Translations under genes and position numbers: made by a program
Shown: positions 25,940 through 34,015 of the stretch, one piece after another
How positions within the stretch are numbered: the first letter of the stretch is position 1
Layout: each line of letters starts with the position of its first letter
Assembly: GCF_001641695.1 (NCBI RefSeq)
Contig: NZ_LSEF01000091.1
Span: forward strand, 1 to 64,000
DNA length: 64,000 bases
Origin: Bradyrhizobium neotropicale
GTDB lineage: Bacteria > Pseudomonadota > Alphaproteobacteria > Rhizobiales > Xanthobacteraceae
Reading direction: 5' to 3'
Notes under the pieces: model-generated
Told to the model about the DNA's origin: nothing
The model's database searches: none
The model's input: the letters and a program-made list of their open reading frames with translations, nothing else

Positions 25940-26416
25940 TCACAACAGTGTTTCGATTTGATTCCGCAGTCCTTCGGGCCGTGCGGTCGGCGCATAGCGC
26001 GCGATCACCTTGCCGGCGCGGTCCACCAGGAACTTCGTGAAGTTCCATTTGATGGAGGCACCCAGCAGGCCGGATTGCTGGTGTTTCAGGTACTCATACA
26101 GAGGATGCGCATTGGCGCCGTTGACGTCGATCTTCGCGAACAGCGGGAAGGTGACGTCGTAGTTCGTCGAACAGAACGCCTGGATCTCGCCCGCCTGCCC
26201 CGGCTCCTGCCCGCCGAACTGATTGCAGGGAAAGCCGAGCACCGAGAAGCCGCGGGGAGAGAAGTCGCGATAGAGATCCTCGAGGCCGCGATATTGCGGT
26301 GTGAAGCCGCACTTGCTCGCGGTGTTGACGATCAACAGCACCTGTCCTTCGAAGCGCCGCATCAGCACTTCCTCGCCGGCGAGCGAGTTGGCCTTGAATT
26401 CGTAGATCGCAGACAT
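25940..26416 (-). CDS. Glutathione peroxidase
   Basis: A 158-residue thiol peroxidase with the GPx motifs in order: NTASKCGFTPQY with the peroxidatic Cys, VLGFPCNQFGGQEPG with the conserved Gln, and IKWNFTKFLVD with Trp and Asn of the catalytic tetrad. It uses Cys rather than selenocysteine and detoxifies hydrogen and organic peroxides. The ATG at 26416 follows the amidase stop by only two bases, indicating translational coupling. Confidence 0.93.
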   Translation of the reverse strand: MSAIYEFKANSLAGEEVLMRRFEGQVLLIVNTASKCGFTPQYRGLEDLYRDFSPRGFSVLGFPCNQFGGQEPGQAGEIQAFCSTNYDVTFPLFAKIDVNGANAHPLYEYLKHQQSGLLGASIKWNFTKFLVDRAGKVIARYAPTARPEGLRNQIETLL

Positions 26417-26418
26417 CG

Positions 26419-27819
26419 CTAGCTCACGGGGTCGATCGGCGACGGCGGCACGCCGCCTGCCTCGATCGCCTCGCCCGCAAGCAGGCACAAGTCCTCGCGG
26501 TAGCGTCCGGACACGACATGCACGCCGACGGGCACTTTGCCGACGAGACCGGTCGAGACCACGAGGCCCGGCAGTCCCATGAACGGAATGGCGATCTGCG
26601 GCAACTGCGCCTCCCAGACGCGCTTGAAGGACTCGTCATCCTTGCGGTCAAGATGGTCCGGGAATGGCAGTTCGCCGGAGACCGGCGTCAGCACCACCGC
26701 ATATTGTTCGAGGAACAGCATCCATTCCCGGGTCAGCGTGGCGCGGCGGGTCAGCGCCTTCGCGTAGGCCGCCTGGTCGAACGGCGTGACCTTGGCGCGG
26801 TTGCCGCGCAGGCACGCGAGCGCACCGGGGTCGCCCTCGCGCTCGGCCATTTCAAGCTGTGCCTCGTAGCCGTCGCCGAGCCACAGCTTTGTCTGCCACT
26901 CGACCGCCTCGCGCATCGGTGGCGTGTTCTCGATCACATCGACGCTCCAGCCCGCACGCTCCAGCCGCTTGCCGGCATCGCTCACGGCTGCCTTCACCTC
27001 CGGCGTGGTCGCAAGCCCGTCCGGGTTGAGGCAGAGCGCGGCGCGCTTCGGCCGCGCCGCGCCTTCCAGCGGCGCCGGCACCCACCAGGGATCGCGGATG
27101 TCACGCGCCGACATCGCGGCGAGCGAAATCCGCAAGTCGTTGACGGTGCGCGCCAGGGGGCCCGACACCGCGGTGATCTGCGGACCGATCGGGCGCTCCG
27201 GCAGCGCCGGGTTGAAGGCGGGAATGCGGCCCATGGTCGGGCGCAGGCCGTGCACGCCGCAGGCATAGGCGGGATATCGGATCGAGCCGGCGATGTCGGT
27301 GCCATGGGCGATATGGCCGATGCCGGCCGCAACCGCCGAGCCGGCGCCGCCCGAGGAGCCGCCCGGCGTCAGCGAGGCATCACGGGGGTTCTTGGTGTCG
27401 CCATGGACGAGGTTGGTGGTGAACCAGCGATAGGAGAAGGCCGGGCAATTGGTGCGGCCAAGCAGGATGGCGCCCGCTTTGCGGAAATTGGCGACCACCG
27501 GATTGTCCTCGCGCGCGATCAGGTCGCGCTGCAGCTTGAGGCCGTTAGTGGTGGCAAAGCCGACCTGGTCGACATTGGCCTTGATGGTGACGGGTACGCC
27601 GGCGAGCACGCCCGGGTCCTCGCCGCGGGCGATCGCGGCATCAATGACATCGGCCTGCTTGAGCACGTCGTCGGGCCTGTGGTCGACCACGGCATTGAGC
27701 CTGGGATTGACGGCATCGAGCCGGGCCAGCCCCGCCTGCGCAGCCTCCCTGGCCGAAACCTTCCGGGATTTGACGAGGGTGGCGAGGTCGGCGGCCGACA
27801 GGCGCCAGAGGTCTTGCAT
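26419..27819 (-). CDS. Amidase signature family hydrolase
   Basis: A 466-residue amidase. The Ser-cisSer-Lys triad is visible: Lys in PVTIKANVDQ (near residue 80), the Gly/Ser-rich TPGGSSGGAGSAVAAG with the cis-Ser, and the nucleophile Ser in GTDIAGSIRYPA. Substrates of this family range from simple amides to aryl amides and Gln-tRNA. Here the lack of gatB/gatC neighbours favours a catabolic amidase. The start at 27819 has CGGAG upstream. Transcribed with glutathione peroxidase and DUF3297. Confidence 0.9.
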   Translation of the reverse strand: MQDLWRLSAADLATLVKSRKVSAREAAQAGLARLDAVNPRLNAVVDHRPDDVLKQADVIDAAIARGEDPGVLAGVPVTIKANVDQVGFATTNGLKLQRDLIAREDNPVVANFRKAGAILLGRTNCPAFSYRWFTTNLVHGDTKNPRDASLTPGGSSGGAGSAVAAGIGHIAHGTDIAGSIRYPAYACGVHGLRPTMGRIPAFNPALPERPIGPQITAVSGPLARTVNDLRISLAAMSARDIRDPWWVPAPLEGAARPKRAALCLNPDGLATTPEVKAAVSDAGKRLERAGWSVDVIENTPPMREAVEWQTKLWLGDGYEAQLEMAEREGDPGALACLRGNRAKVTPFDQAAYAKALTRRATLTREWMLFLEQYAVVLTPVSGELPFPDHLDRKDDESFKRVWEAQLPQIAIPFMGLPGLVVSTGLVGKVPVGVHVVSGRYREDLCLLAGEAIEAGGVPPSPIDPVS

Positions 27820-27916
27820 GACATGCTCCGTTTGACCGGCGTGTTTTAGCGCCGGCGACGCGGCAAAGCCATGCGGATTTCGCAGGGGCGAAAGTGGGGC
27901 GGATTGCCACATTTTC

Positions 27917-28003
27917 CGTCATTGCGAGCGAAGCGAAGCAATCCAGAGTCTGTCCGAGGAAATAGTCTGGAATGCTCCGTCGCAAGGGCTCCTCGCAATG
28001 ACG
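27917..28003. repeat. Palindromic CGTCATTGCGAG...CTCGCAATGACG repeat
   Basis: A complete ~87-base element with terminal inverted arms CGTCATTGCGAG and CTCGCAATGACG and internal AAGCAATCCAGA/TCTGGAATGC arms. A shortened copy is at 25621. Confidence 0.72.
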
Positions 28004-28018
28004 GCGGGGAGAGAAGCC

Positions 28019-28276
28019 CTAATGCCGGGTCGCGGTGCGATCCGGCATGTCCAGGAGCGCTTCGGTGAAGGGAAACTCCAGCACGATCTCGCCATCGACG
28101 TCGGTGACCTCGATGACGGCCTCGAGGAGGGCCGGCTGGGCGCCTTCCGATTTCACCACTTCCAGGATCATCTGACGGGCGACCTCCCAGGCGCGATCGG
28201 GGTTGCGCAGGTCCTCGCCGTCAGGATCCACGATCAATTCGTCGCCGATGCGGGTGTTGAAGAAGTATTTGGGCAT
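28019..28276 (-). CDS. Small conserved protein, DUF6894-like
   Basis: An 85-residue protein starting MPKYFFNTRIGDELIVDP, with DGEDLRNPDRAWEVARQMI in the middle. This pattern (short FF.. strand, D..G.E, helix A..A) is typical of small rhizobial DUF6894 proteins of unknown function. The ATG at 28276 is chosen because the conserved MP.YFF start follows it directly. It diverges from the pqq operon. Confidence 0.7.
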   Translation of the reverse strand: MPKYFFNTRIGDELIVDPDGEDLRNPDRAWEVARQMILEVVKSEGAQPALLEAVIEVTDVDGEIVLEFPFTEALLDMPDRTATRH

Positions 28277-28538
28277 CACGGAAGTCCACTTGGGTCGGCT
28301 GTAGCGGATTGAAGGCTGCAGTGCACTCACAACTGCTTTATCAGGACAGGGTTCGCGACCGAATGCGCCTTCTGCAAGGCAGCCTCGCCTGAAGCGGCGT
28401 TCCGCGGTCGCTTTCGCAACGCAGCAATTCCTCGTCTACTACCTAGGTCCCGTAAGATTTAACTGGCGAACTTCTCCGCCCTCACTAATTTAGTCTCTGG
28501 GACGATACGTCCAAATTCGCGCAATTGGAGAGCCAAAA

Positions 28539-28619
28539 ATGGCCTGGAAAGCCCCGAAGATCGTTGAAGTGCCCTGCGGTATGGAAATCAACATGTATGT
28601 GAGCGCCACCCGCAAGTAA
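28539..28619 (+). CDS. pqqA: PQQ precursor peptide PqqA
   Basis: A 26-residue peptide, MAWKAPKIVEVPCGMEINMYVSATRK written in two parts here: MAWKAPKIVEVPCGM and EINMYVSATRK. The Glu and Tyr of E-I-N-M-Y are the residues PqqE cross-links and from which pyrroloquinoline quinone is built. The length is typical (22-29 residues). GGAG lies about 9 bases upstream (TTGGAGAGCC). It heads the pqqABCDE operon with a 116-base gap to pqqB, which may contain processing or attenuation structure, as pqqA is often expressed above the other genes. Confidence 0.95.
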   Translation: MAWKAPKIVEVPCGMEINMYVSATRK

Positions 28620-28735
28620 GGGCTGGCGAGTTCGCGTTCAGCGAGGTGGATCTTTCGGTCACGATGCGTTTCCGGAAGACAGAATCTGTGTCGGCCTGAG
28701 ATCCATCACGCGACGTTACCTCCAGGAGACGGATC

Positions 28736-29665
28736 ATGCTTCGCGTCGTCGTCCTGGGCGCCGCAGCGGGCGGCGGAGTCCCGCAATGGAATTGCGGATG
28801 CGAGGGCTGCCGGGCGGCCCGTGCGAGCGGCCATGAGTTGCAACGAACCCAGGCATCGGTCGCCTTCAGCGGCGATGGCGCGCACTGGTTCCTGATCAAC
28901 GCGTCGCCCGACCTCAGACAGCAATTGAACGCCACGCCGCAGTTGCATCCCAAGGCGGGCGCATTGCGCCACACCCCGATCGCCGGCGTAATCCTGACCA
29001 ACGGCGAGGTCGACGCGGTCGCGGGCCTGCTCTCGATGCGCGAGGGCTCGCCCTTCACGATCTACGCGCATGAGAAGGTGCTGGCGATCCTCAAAGCCAA
29101 CAGCATCTTCAACGTGGTGAACGAGAAGAACGTGGGGCGCCAGCCGATCGGCATCCGCGAGCCGTTCGAGCCGCGACTGCCAGATGGCGCGCGTTCGGGT
29201 ATCGAGGTGCTCCCCTTCGCGGTGCCCGGCAAGTCGGCCTGGTATCTGGAAGGCAAGGCGCATCCGGGCGGCGAGACCGGCGACGGCGATACGCTGGGAC
29301 TGAAGATCACGGACAAGTCGACCGGCAAGAGTTTTTATTTCCTCGCCGCCTGCGCCGAGGTGACCGATGCGCTCAAGGCCGAGATCGATGGCGCCGCGCT
29401 GGTGTTCTTCGACGGCACGGTCTGGCAGGATGACGAGATGATCAAGGCCGGCCTCGGCCACAAGACCGGCAAGAGCATGGGACATGTCGCGATGTCCGGC
29501 GGCGATGGTGCGATCGCGCGGCTCGCTGATCTCAATATCGACAGGAAGATATTTCTGCATATCAATAACTCGAATCCGGCGCTGCTGCCCGGCTCAATCG
29601 AGCGCAAAGCCGCTGAGCAGGCGGGCTGGCAGATACCCGCTGACGGAACGGAGATCGTGCTGTGA
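28736..29665 (+). CDS. pqqB: PQQ biosynthesis protein PqqB
   Basis: A 309-residue metallo-beta-lactamase-fold protein. The family start LRVVVLGAAAGGGVPQWNCGCEGC includes the Cys cluster that binds structural zinc. FLINASPDLRQQL and IFLHINNSNPALLP are further conserved PqqB blocks. PqqB acts between PqqE/D cross-linking and the PqqC step, probably as an oxygenase on the Glu-Tyr intermediate. Start at 28736 has AGGAG upstream. It overlaps pqqC by 4 bases. Confidence 0.96.
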   Translation: MLRVVVLGAAAGGGVPQWNCGCEGCRAARASGHELQRTQASVAFSGDGAHWFLINASPDLRQQLNATPQLHPKAGALRHTPIAGVILTNGEVDAVAGLLSMREGSPFTIYAHEKVLAILKANSIFNVVNEKNVGRQPIGIREPFEPRLPDGARSGIEVLPFAVPGKSAWYLEGKAHPGGETGDGDTLGLKITDKSTGKSFYFLAACAEVTDALKAEIDGAALVFFDGTVWQDDEMIKAGLGHKTGKSMGHVAMSGGDGAIARLADLNIDRKIFLHINNSNPALLPGSIERKAAEQAGWQIPADGTEIVL

Positions 29666-30441
29666 ATGCCGCGTCACTGACAGGAATGACCGCCCTCTCG
29701 ATCGGCAAGGATTTGACGCTCAACTCGGCCGAGGAACTCGAGGCGACGCTGCGCCATATCGGCGCGACGCGTTATCACAGCCTGCATCCGTTCCATAAAC
29801 TCTTGCACGGCGGCAAGCTGAACAAGGGCCAGGTGCAGGCCTGGGCGCTCAATCGCTACTATTACCAGAGCACGATCCCGATCAAGGACGCGGTCGTGAT
29901 CTCGCGCTTCCGCGACCGCGCCACGCGGGTGGAATGGCGCCATCGCATCGAGGACCATGACGGCGACGTCGGCTCTGAAGGCGGCATCGAGCGCTGGCTC
30001 AAGCTGACCGAGGGCCTCGGCCTCGACACCGCCTATGTGGAATCGACCGAAGGCATCTTGCCGGCGACCCGCTTCGCGGTGGAAGCCTATGTCCACTACT
30101 GCCGCGAAAAAAGCCCGCTGGAGGCGATCGCCTCCTCGCTCACCGAGCTGTTCGCGCCGAATCTGCACGAAGAGCGCATCTCCGGCATGCTGGAGCATTA
30201 CGACTTCGTCAATCCGGACATCATGAGCTACTTCAAGCGTCGCCTGACGCAGGCGCCGCGCGATGCCGGCTTCGCGCTCGACTATGTCAAGGCGCATGCG
30301 AAGACGCCCGAGCAGCGCGCATCGGTCTGCAACGCGCTGATCTTCAAGACCAACGTGCTGTGGGTGCAGCTCGATGCGCTCTACCACGCCTATGTCGAGG
30401 GCCACATTCCGCCGGGCGCATTCGTGCCCAAAGCGAGCTAA
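29662..30441 (+). CDS. pqqC: Pyrroloquinoline-quinone synthase PqqC
   Basis: A 259-residue cofactorless oxidase that performs the final ring closure and eight-electron oxidation to PQQ. Conserved segments: YHSLHPFHKLLHGG, QAWALNRYYYQ, VEWRHRIEDHDG, ILPATRFAVEAYVHYCRE and SSLTELFAPNLHEERI; the HD and YYYQ residues line the active site in known structures. The start is GTG at 29662, overlapping the pqqB stop (GTGA), with a later ATG at codon 9 as an alternative. Confidence 0.96.
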   Translation: MNAASLTGMTALSIGKDLTLNSAEELEATLRHIGATRYHSLHPFHKLLHGGKLNKGQVQAWALNRYYYQSTIPIKDAVVISRFRDRATRVEWRHRIEDHDGDVGSEGGIERWLKLTEGLGLDTAYVESTEGILPATRFAVEAYVHYCREKSPLEAIASSLTELFAPNLHEERISGMLEHYDFVNPDIMSYFKRRLTQAPRDAGFALDYVKAHAKTPEQRASVCNALIFKTNVLWVQLDALYHAYVEGHIPPGAFVPKAS

Positions 30442-30453
30442 GAGGAACGAGCG

Positions 30454-30765
30454 ATGGCCGGGCCGCGTCATATCAGCGTCAGCGAAACGAGCCGGCCCGT
30501 GCTGCCGCGGCATGCCAAGCTGAAATACGACGAGACGCGACAGGTCTGGGTGATCCTGGCACCGGAACGGGTGCTGGCGCCGGACGAGATCGCGGTCGAG
30601 GTTTTGCAGCTCTGCAATGGCGAGCGCAACGTCGGCGACGTCGCCGATCAGTTGGCCGCGAAATATGCCGCGCCGCGCGATGCGATCCTCACCGACGTCA
30701 TCGCCATGCTGCAGGATCTCGCCGACAAGGGCTTTCTCACCGAAGTCCGGGAGAAGACACCATGA
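30454..30765 (+). CDS. pqqD: PqqD peptide chaperone
   Basis: A 103-residue RRE-type chaperone that binds PqqA and presents it to PqqE. Typical pattern: LPRHAKLKYDETRQVWVILAP.ERVLAPDEIAVEVLQLCNG and VADQLAAKYAAPRDAI (quoted in parts). It ends in an ATGA overlap with pqqE, so the two partners are translationally coupled. Confidence 0.95.
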   Translation: MAGPRHISVSETSRPVLPRHAKLKYDETRQVWVILAPERVLAPDEIAVEVLQLCNGERNVGDVADQLAAKYAAPRDAILTDVIAMLQDLADKGFLTEVREKTP

Positions 30766-31979
30766 GCGATGTGCTCGGCAACCCCATCATCCCGCCCGAC
30801 GCCAGCGATAGTCTCGCGGTGCTGGAGAAGCAGCGCTCGACGGCGGAGACGTTCGGCATTCCGCTCGCCGTGCTGCTCGAAATCACGCATCGCTGCCCGC
30901 TGCAATGCCCCTACTGCTCCAACCCGGTCGAGCTCGATCGCGCCGGCAAGGAGCTGACCACCGAGGAATGGAAGAAGGTCTTGAGCGAGCTCGCCGAGAT
31001 CGGCGTGCTCCAGGTCCACTTTTCCGGCGGCGAGCCGACGGCGCGGAAGGACCTCGTCGAACTCGTCAAGCATGCGAGCGACGTCGGCCTCTACACCAAC
31101 CTGATCACCTCGGCCGTACTGCTGACGCGCGGCAGGCTGAGCGAGCTCGCTGATGCCGGGCTCTGCCACGTGCAGATCAGCTTCCAGGGCACGGAAGATG
31201 GTCTCTCCGATCGCGTCGCCGGCTACAAGGGCGCGCATTACAAGAAGCTCGAGGTCGCGAAGTGGACGCGCGAGCTCGACCTGCCGCTCACCGTGAATGC
31301 GGTGATGCATCGCCAGAACCTGCACCAGCTCCCCGACATCATCCAGATGGCGGTCGATCTCGACGCCGACCGGCTCGAGGTCGCAAATGTGCAGTATTAC
31401 GGCTGGGCGCTGAAGAACCGCGCCGCGCTGATGCCGACGGTGGCGCAGCTCGATGAGACCACGCGCATCGTCGAGGAGGCGCGCGAGCGGCTCAAGGGCA
31501 CGCTCGCAATCGACTATGTTGTGCCGGACTATTACGCGCTGCGGCCGAAGAAGTGCATGGGCGGCTGGGGCCGGCAGTTCTTCAACATCTCGCCGGCCGG
31601 AAAGGTGCTGCCCTGCCACGCCGCCGAGAGCATCACCGGGCTCGACTTCGAATCCGTGCGCTCCAACCATTCGATCGCCTGGATCTGGCAGAACTCCGAC
31701 GCCTTCAACCGCTATCGCGGCACCGGCTGGATGAAGGAGCCTTGCAAGACGTGTGAGTTCCGCGAGATCGATTTCGGCGGCTGCCGCTGCCAGGCGTTCG
31801 CGCTGACCGGCGATGCCGCCAACACCGATCCCGCCTGCGTGCTGTCGCCGCTGCACGAGACAATCTTCAAGCAGGCCGAGCGCGAGGCCGAGGGCGAGAC
31901 CAACCGCTTCCTCTACCGCAACTTCGCCGGAGGCACGTTGGAAGCAGAGACTTCGGAGAACGGCGAGAATGGCGCCTGA
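30762..31979 (+). CDS. pqqE: PqqE radical SAM enzyme
   Basis: A 405-residue radical SAM/SPASM enzyme that makes the Glu-Tyr carbon-carbon bond in PqqA. The SAM-cluster motif CPLQCPYC lies near residues 45-52, GGEPTARKD follows, and the C-terminal SPASM cysteines are seen in CHAAESITGL, CKTCEFREIDFGGCRCQAF and the later ACVLSPLH. The ATG at 30762 overlaps pqqD (ATGA). Its 3' end overlaps the following peptidase gene by 11 bases. Confidence 0.96.
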   Translation: MSDVLGNPIIPPDASDSLAVLEKQRSTAETFGIPLAVLLEITHRCPLQCPYCSNPVELDRAGKELTTEEWKKVLSELAEIGVLQVHFSGGEPTARKDLVELVKHASDVGLYTNLITSAVLLTRGRLSELADAGLCHVQISFQGTEDGLSDRVAGYKGAHYKKLEVAKWTRELDLPLTVNAVMHRQNLHQLPDIIQMAVDLDADRLEVANVQYYGWALKNRAALMPTVAQLDETTRIVEEARERLKGTLAIDYVVPDYYALRPKKCMGGWGRQFFNISPAGKVLPCHAAESITGLDFESVRSNHSIAWIWQNSDAFNRYRGTGWMKEPCKTCEFREIDFGGCRCQAFALTGDAANTDPACVLSPLHETIFKQAEREAEGETNRFLYRNFAGGTLEAETSENGENGA

Positions 31980-32955
31980 CGCCGACGCGGCCAGTTCGGT
32001 CAAGCGCGCCGATCCCTTCGCGCCGCTGACCTCCGAGATGCTCGACGTCGGCGACGGCCACGAGCTCTACGTCGAAAGCGTCGGCCGCACCGACGGCATT
32101 CCCGCCGTCTATCTCCATGGCGGCCCCGGCAGCGGTTGCCAGCCCGATCATCGCCGGCTCTTTGATCCCGAGCGATTCTGCGCCGTGCTGTTCGACCAGC
32201 GCGGCTGCGGCCGCAGCCGTCCCAAGGGATCGCGCGCCGACAACACGACGGCGCATCTGATCGCGGACATGGAGAAGATCCGCGAGAAGTTCGGCTTTAC
32301 GCGCTGGATGGTGGTCGGCGGCTCCTGGGGCGCGACGCTGGCGCTGGCTTATGCCGAGGCGCATCCCGAGCGCGTCTGTGGCATCGCGCTGCGCGCGACC
32401 TTTCTGGGCACGCGGGCCGAGGTCGAGACCGGCTTCACGACCCGCCTGTCGCAATTCTATCCCGCGCTCCACCAGGATTTTCTGAGCGTGCTGCCGCCGG
32501 AGGAGCGCGCGCGGCCGGTGGATGCCTATTGGCGCCGCATCCTCGATACCGACCCGGCCGTGCATGGCCCCGCCGCGCGGGCCTGGCACGACACCGAGCG
32601 CATTCTGTCGGAACACAAGCCCGCAAAGACGCGGCTCGACCTCGCCTCGCTGAACGTCTGGCGTACGCTGCCCGCGACGCCGTTCATGGAAGCGCATTAC
32701 TTCGTCAACGACAGCTTCATGACCGAGGACCAGTTGTTGCGGAACGCCGGCAAGCTCGCCGGCATTCCCGGCATCATCATCCAGGGCCGCTACGATTTGC
32801 TGTGCCCGCCTGAGACATCGCAGGCGCTCGCGAAAGTCTGGCCGGGTTCCGAGATTCGCATCGTGGAAGAAGCTGGCCATTCGCTCTATGATGCCGGCGT
32901 GAGGGACGCGGTCATGAAGTCGATCGCCGATCTTGCATCGAAAGCCGCGCGATAA
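31969..32955 (+). CDS. pip: Prolyl aminopeptidase (S33 family), coupled to pqqE
   Basis: A 328-residue alpha/beta hydrolase of the proline iminopeptidase type, which removes N-terminal Pro from peptides. Visible: oxyanion-hole HGGPGSG, DQRGCGRS, nucleophile elbow GGSWGATLAL, catalytic Asp in QGRYDLLCPP and His in EAGHSLYD. The start at 31969 lies inside the end of pqqE (11-base overlap), so it belongs to the pqq transcript. The operon has no pqqF protease; a role of this peptidase in trimming PqqA or leftover peptide is inferred, and general peptide turnover is the alternative. Confidence 0.9.
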   Translation: MAPDADAASSVKRADPFAPLTSEMLDVGDGHELYVESVGRTDGIPAVYLHGGPGSGCQPDHRRLFDPERFCAVLFDQRGCGRSRPKGSRADNTTAHLIADMEKIREKFGFTRWMVVGGSWGATLALAYAEAHPERVCGIALRATFLGTRAEVETGFTTRLSQFYPALHQDFLSVLPPEERARPVDAYWRRILDTDPAVHGPAARAWHDTERILSEHKPAKTRLDLASLNVWRTLPATPFMEAHYFVNDSFMTEDQLLRNAGKLAGIPGIIIQGRYDLLCPPETSQALAKVWPGSEIRIVEEAGHSLYDAGVRDAVMKSIADLASKAAR

Positions 32956-32964
32956 GAACTGTCC

Positions 32965-33075
32965 CCTCATCCTGAGGAGCGCTCCGAGAGCGCGTCTCGA
33001 AGGATGAAGGCCGAGACGAAGCAGCGGGGGCCTTCATGGTTCGAGACGCCGCTTCGCGGCTCCTCACCATGAGGA
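32965..33075. repeat. Palindromic intergenic repeat (CCTCATCCTGAGG type)
   Basis: Left half CCTCATCCTGAGGAGC...GTCTCGAAGGATGAAGGCC and right half GGCCTTCATGGTTCGAGACGCC...CTCACCATGAGGA form an imperfect ~110-base palindrome immediately after the pqq operon. It may act as a transcriptional or RNA-stability boundary. Confidence 0.7.
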
Positions 33076-33103
33076 TCGAGAGTTCGGAAGGGACAACAAG
33101 AAA

Positions 33104-33781
33104 ATGCCGCTCGCCGGGAAAGGCATGCTGCTGACGTCGATGGATATCGACGCAGCAGATGAAGCCGATTTCAACCGCTGGTACGATCGCGAACATCTGG
33201 AAGAGCGCGTTGCGATCGAGGGTTTTCTGGAAGCGCGGCGCTATGTCGCGCACGCCGCCCATCCCAAATATCTCTGCCTCTATTCGACCGCGACGCTCGA
33301 CGTGCTGGACAGCCCGGCCTATCGGGCGCGGCTCGCCAACCCAACCGATTGGTCGCGCCAAAGCATGGCGCGTTTCAAGAACATGCTGCGCGTGGTGGCG
33401 CGCATCACGATCAGCAACGGTGCGGGACGCGGATCGGCGCTCGGCGTGGTGCGGCTGCGCCCAGTGCCCGACAACGCCGGCGAATGGCGTGATGCACTGC
33501 GGGAGAAATTGGCGCCGGAGAAGTACGACGGCATCATCTCCATGCATCTGCTCGAAAGCGAGCCGGAGCTTTCCGGCGCGACAGCGCAGATTCCGGCCAC
33601 GCGCAACGAAGGCGCGCGCGACTGGTTCGTGCTGATCGACGGCACGCAGGTCAGCGCTGTCTCGACCATCATCGCCGAGCGCTTCACCGGGCCTGCTGCG
33701 TCGCCCTTACCGCTTCCCGTCTCCGTCGGCACCTACTGCCTGATGTGGGACCTCGCCAAGAGCGATATCTCGCACGGCTGA
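33104..33781 (+). CDS. Hypothetical protein, tandem dimeric-barrel-like domains
   Basis: A 225-residue soluble protein without signal or membrane segments. The N-terminal block GKGMLLTSMDID...FNRWYDREHLEERVAIEGFLEARRY resembles EthD/ABM-type ferredoxin-like dimeric barrels, with the typical FNRWYDREHL helix. A second similar half may begin near GVVRLRPVPDNAGEWRDALRE. DUF4286-like proteins have this look. The function is unknown. It lies between the pqq cluster and the 2-oxoacid oxidoreductase genes and appears monocistronic. Confidence 0.65.
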   Translation: MPLAGKGMLLTSMDIDAADEADFNRWYDREHLEERVAIEGFLEARRYVAHAAHPKYLCLYSTATLDVLDSPAYRARLANPTDWSRQSMARFKNMLRVVARITISNGAGRGSALGVVRLRPVPDNAGEWRDALREKLAPEKYDGIISMHLLESEPELSGATAQIPATRNEGARDWFVLIDGTQVSAVSTIIAERFTGPAASPLPLPVSVGTYCLMWDLAKSDISHG

Positions 33782-34015
33782 TGCCGTCACACGCATCGCG
33801 ACATGTTGCACCGCCGCATTCGCGCGCGGCCGTTAATGCTGTCCGCGCGTAGCTCCTATGAAAGCTGGAGATCGCGGAAATTTGCCGTTGTGCTTCGGAA
33901 TGGTTCTAATAAGCTAACCGTATGATCCAATTTAAAAACCAGATCGACGCGCATTAAGCGTTCGCCAAGCTCAAGAAGGCCGCCGGGTCTCTGAGCCTGT
34001 GCGGACAGGGTAGGA

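Noticed and set aside
33897..33922. GGAAT-N17-CGTA upstream of korC as an EcfG promoter
   Set aside because: It differs from GGAAC-N16/17-CGTT in both boxes and lies about 95 bases before the gene; a chance match is likely.
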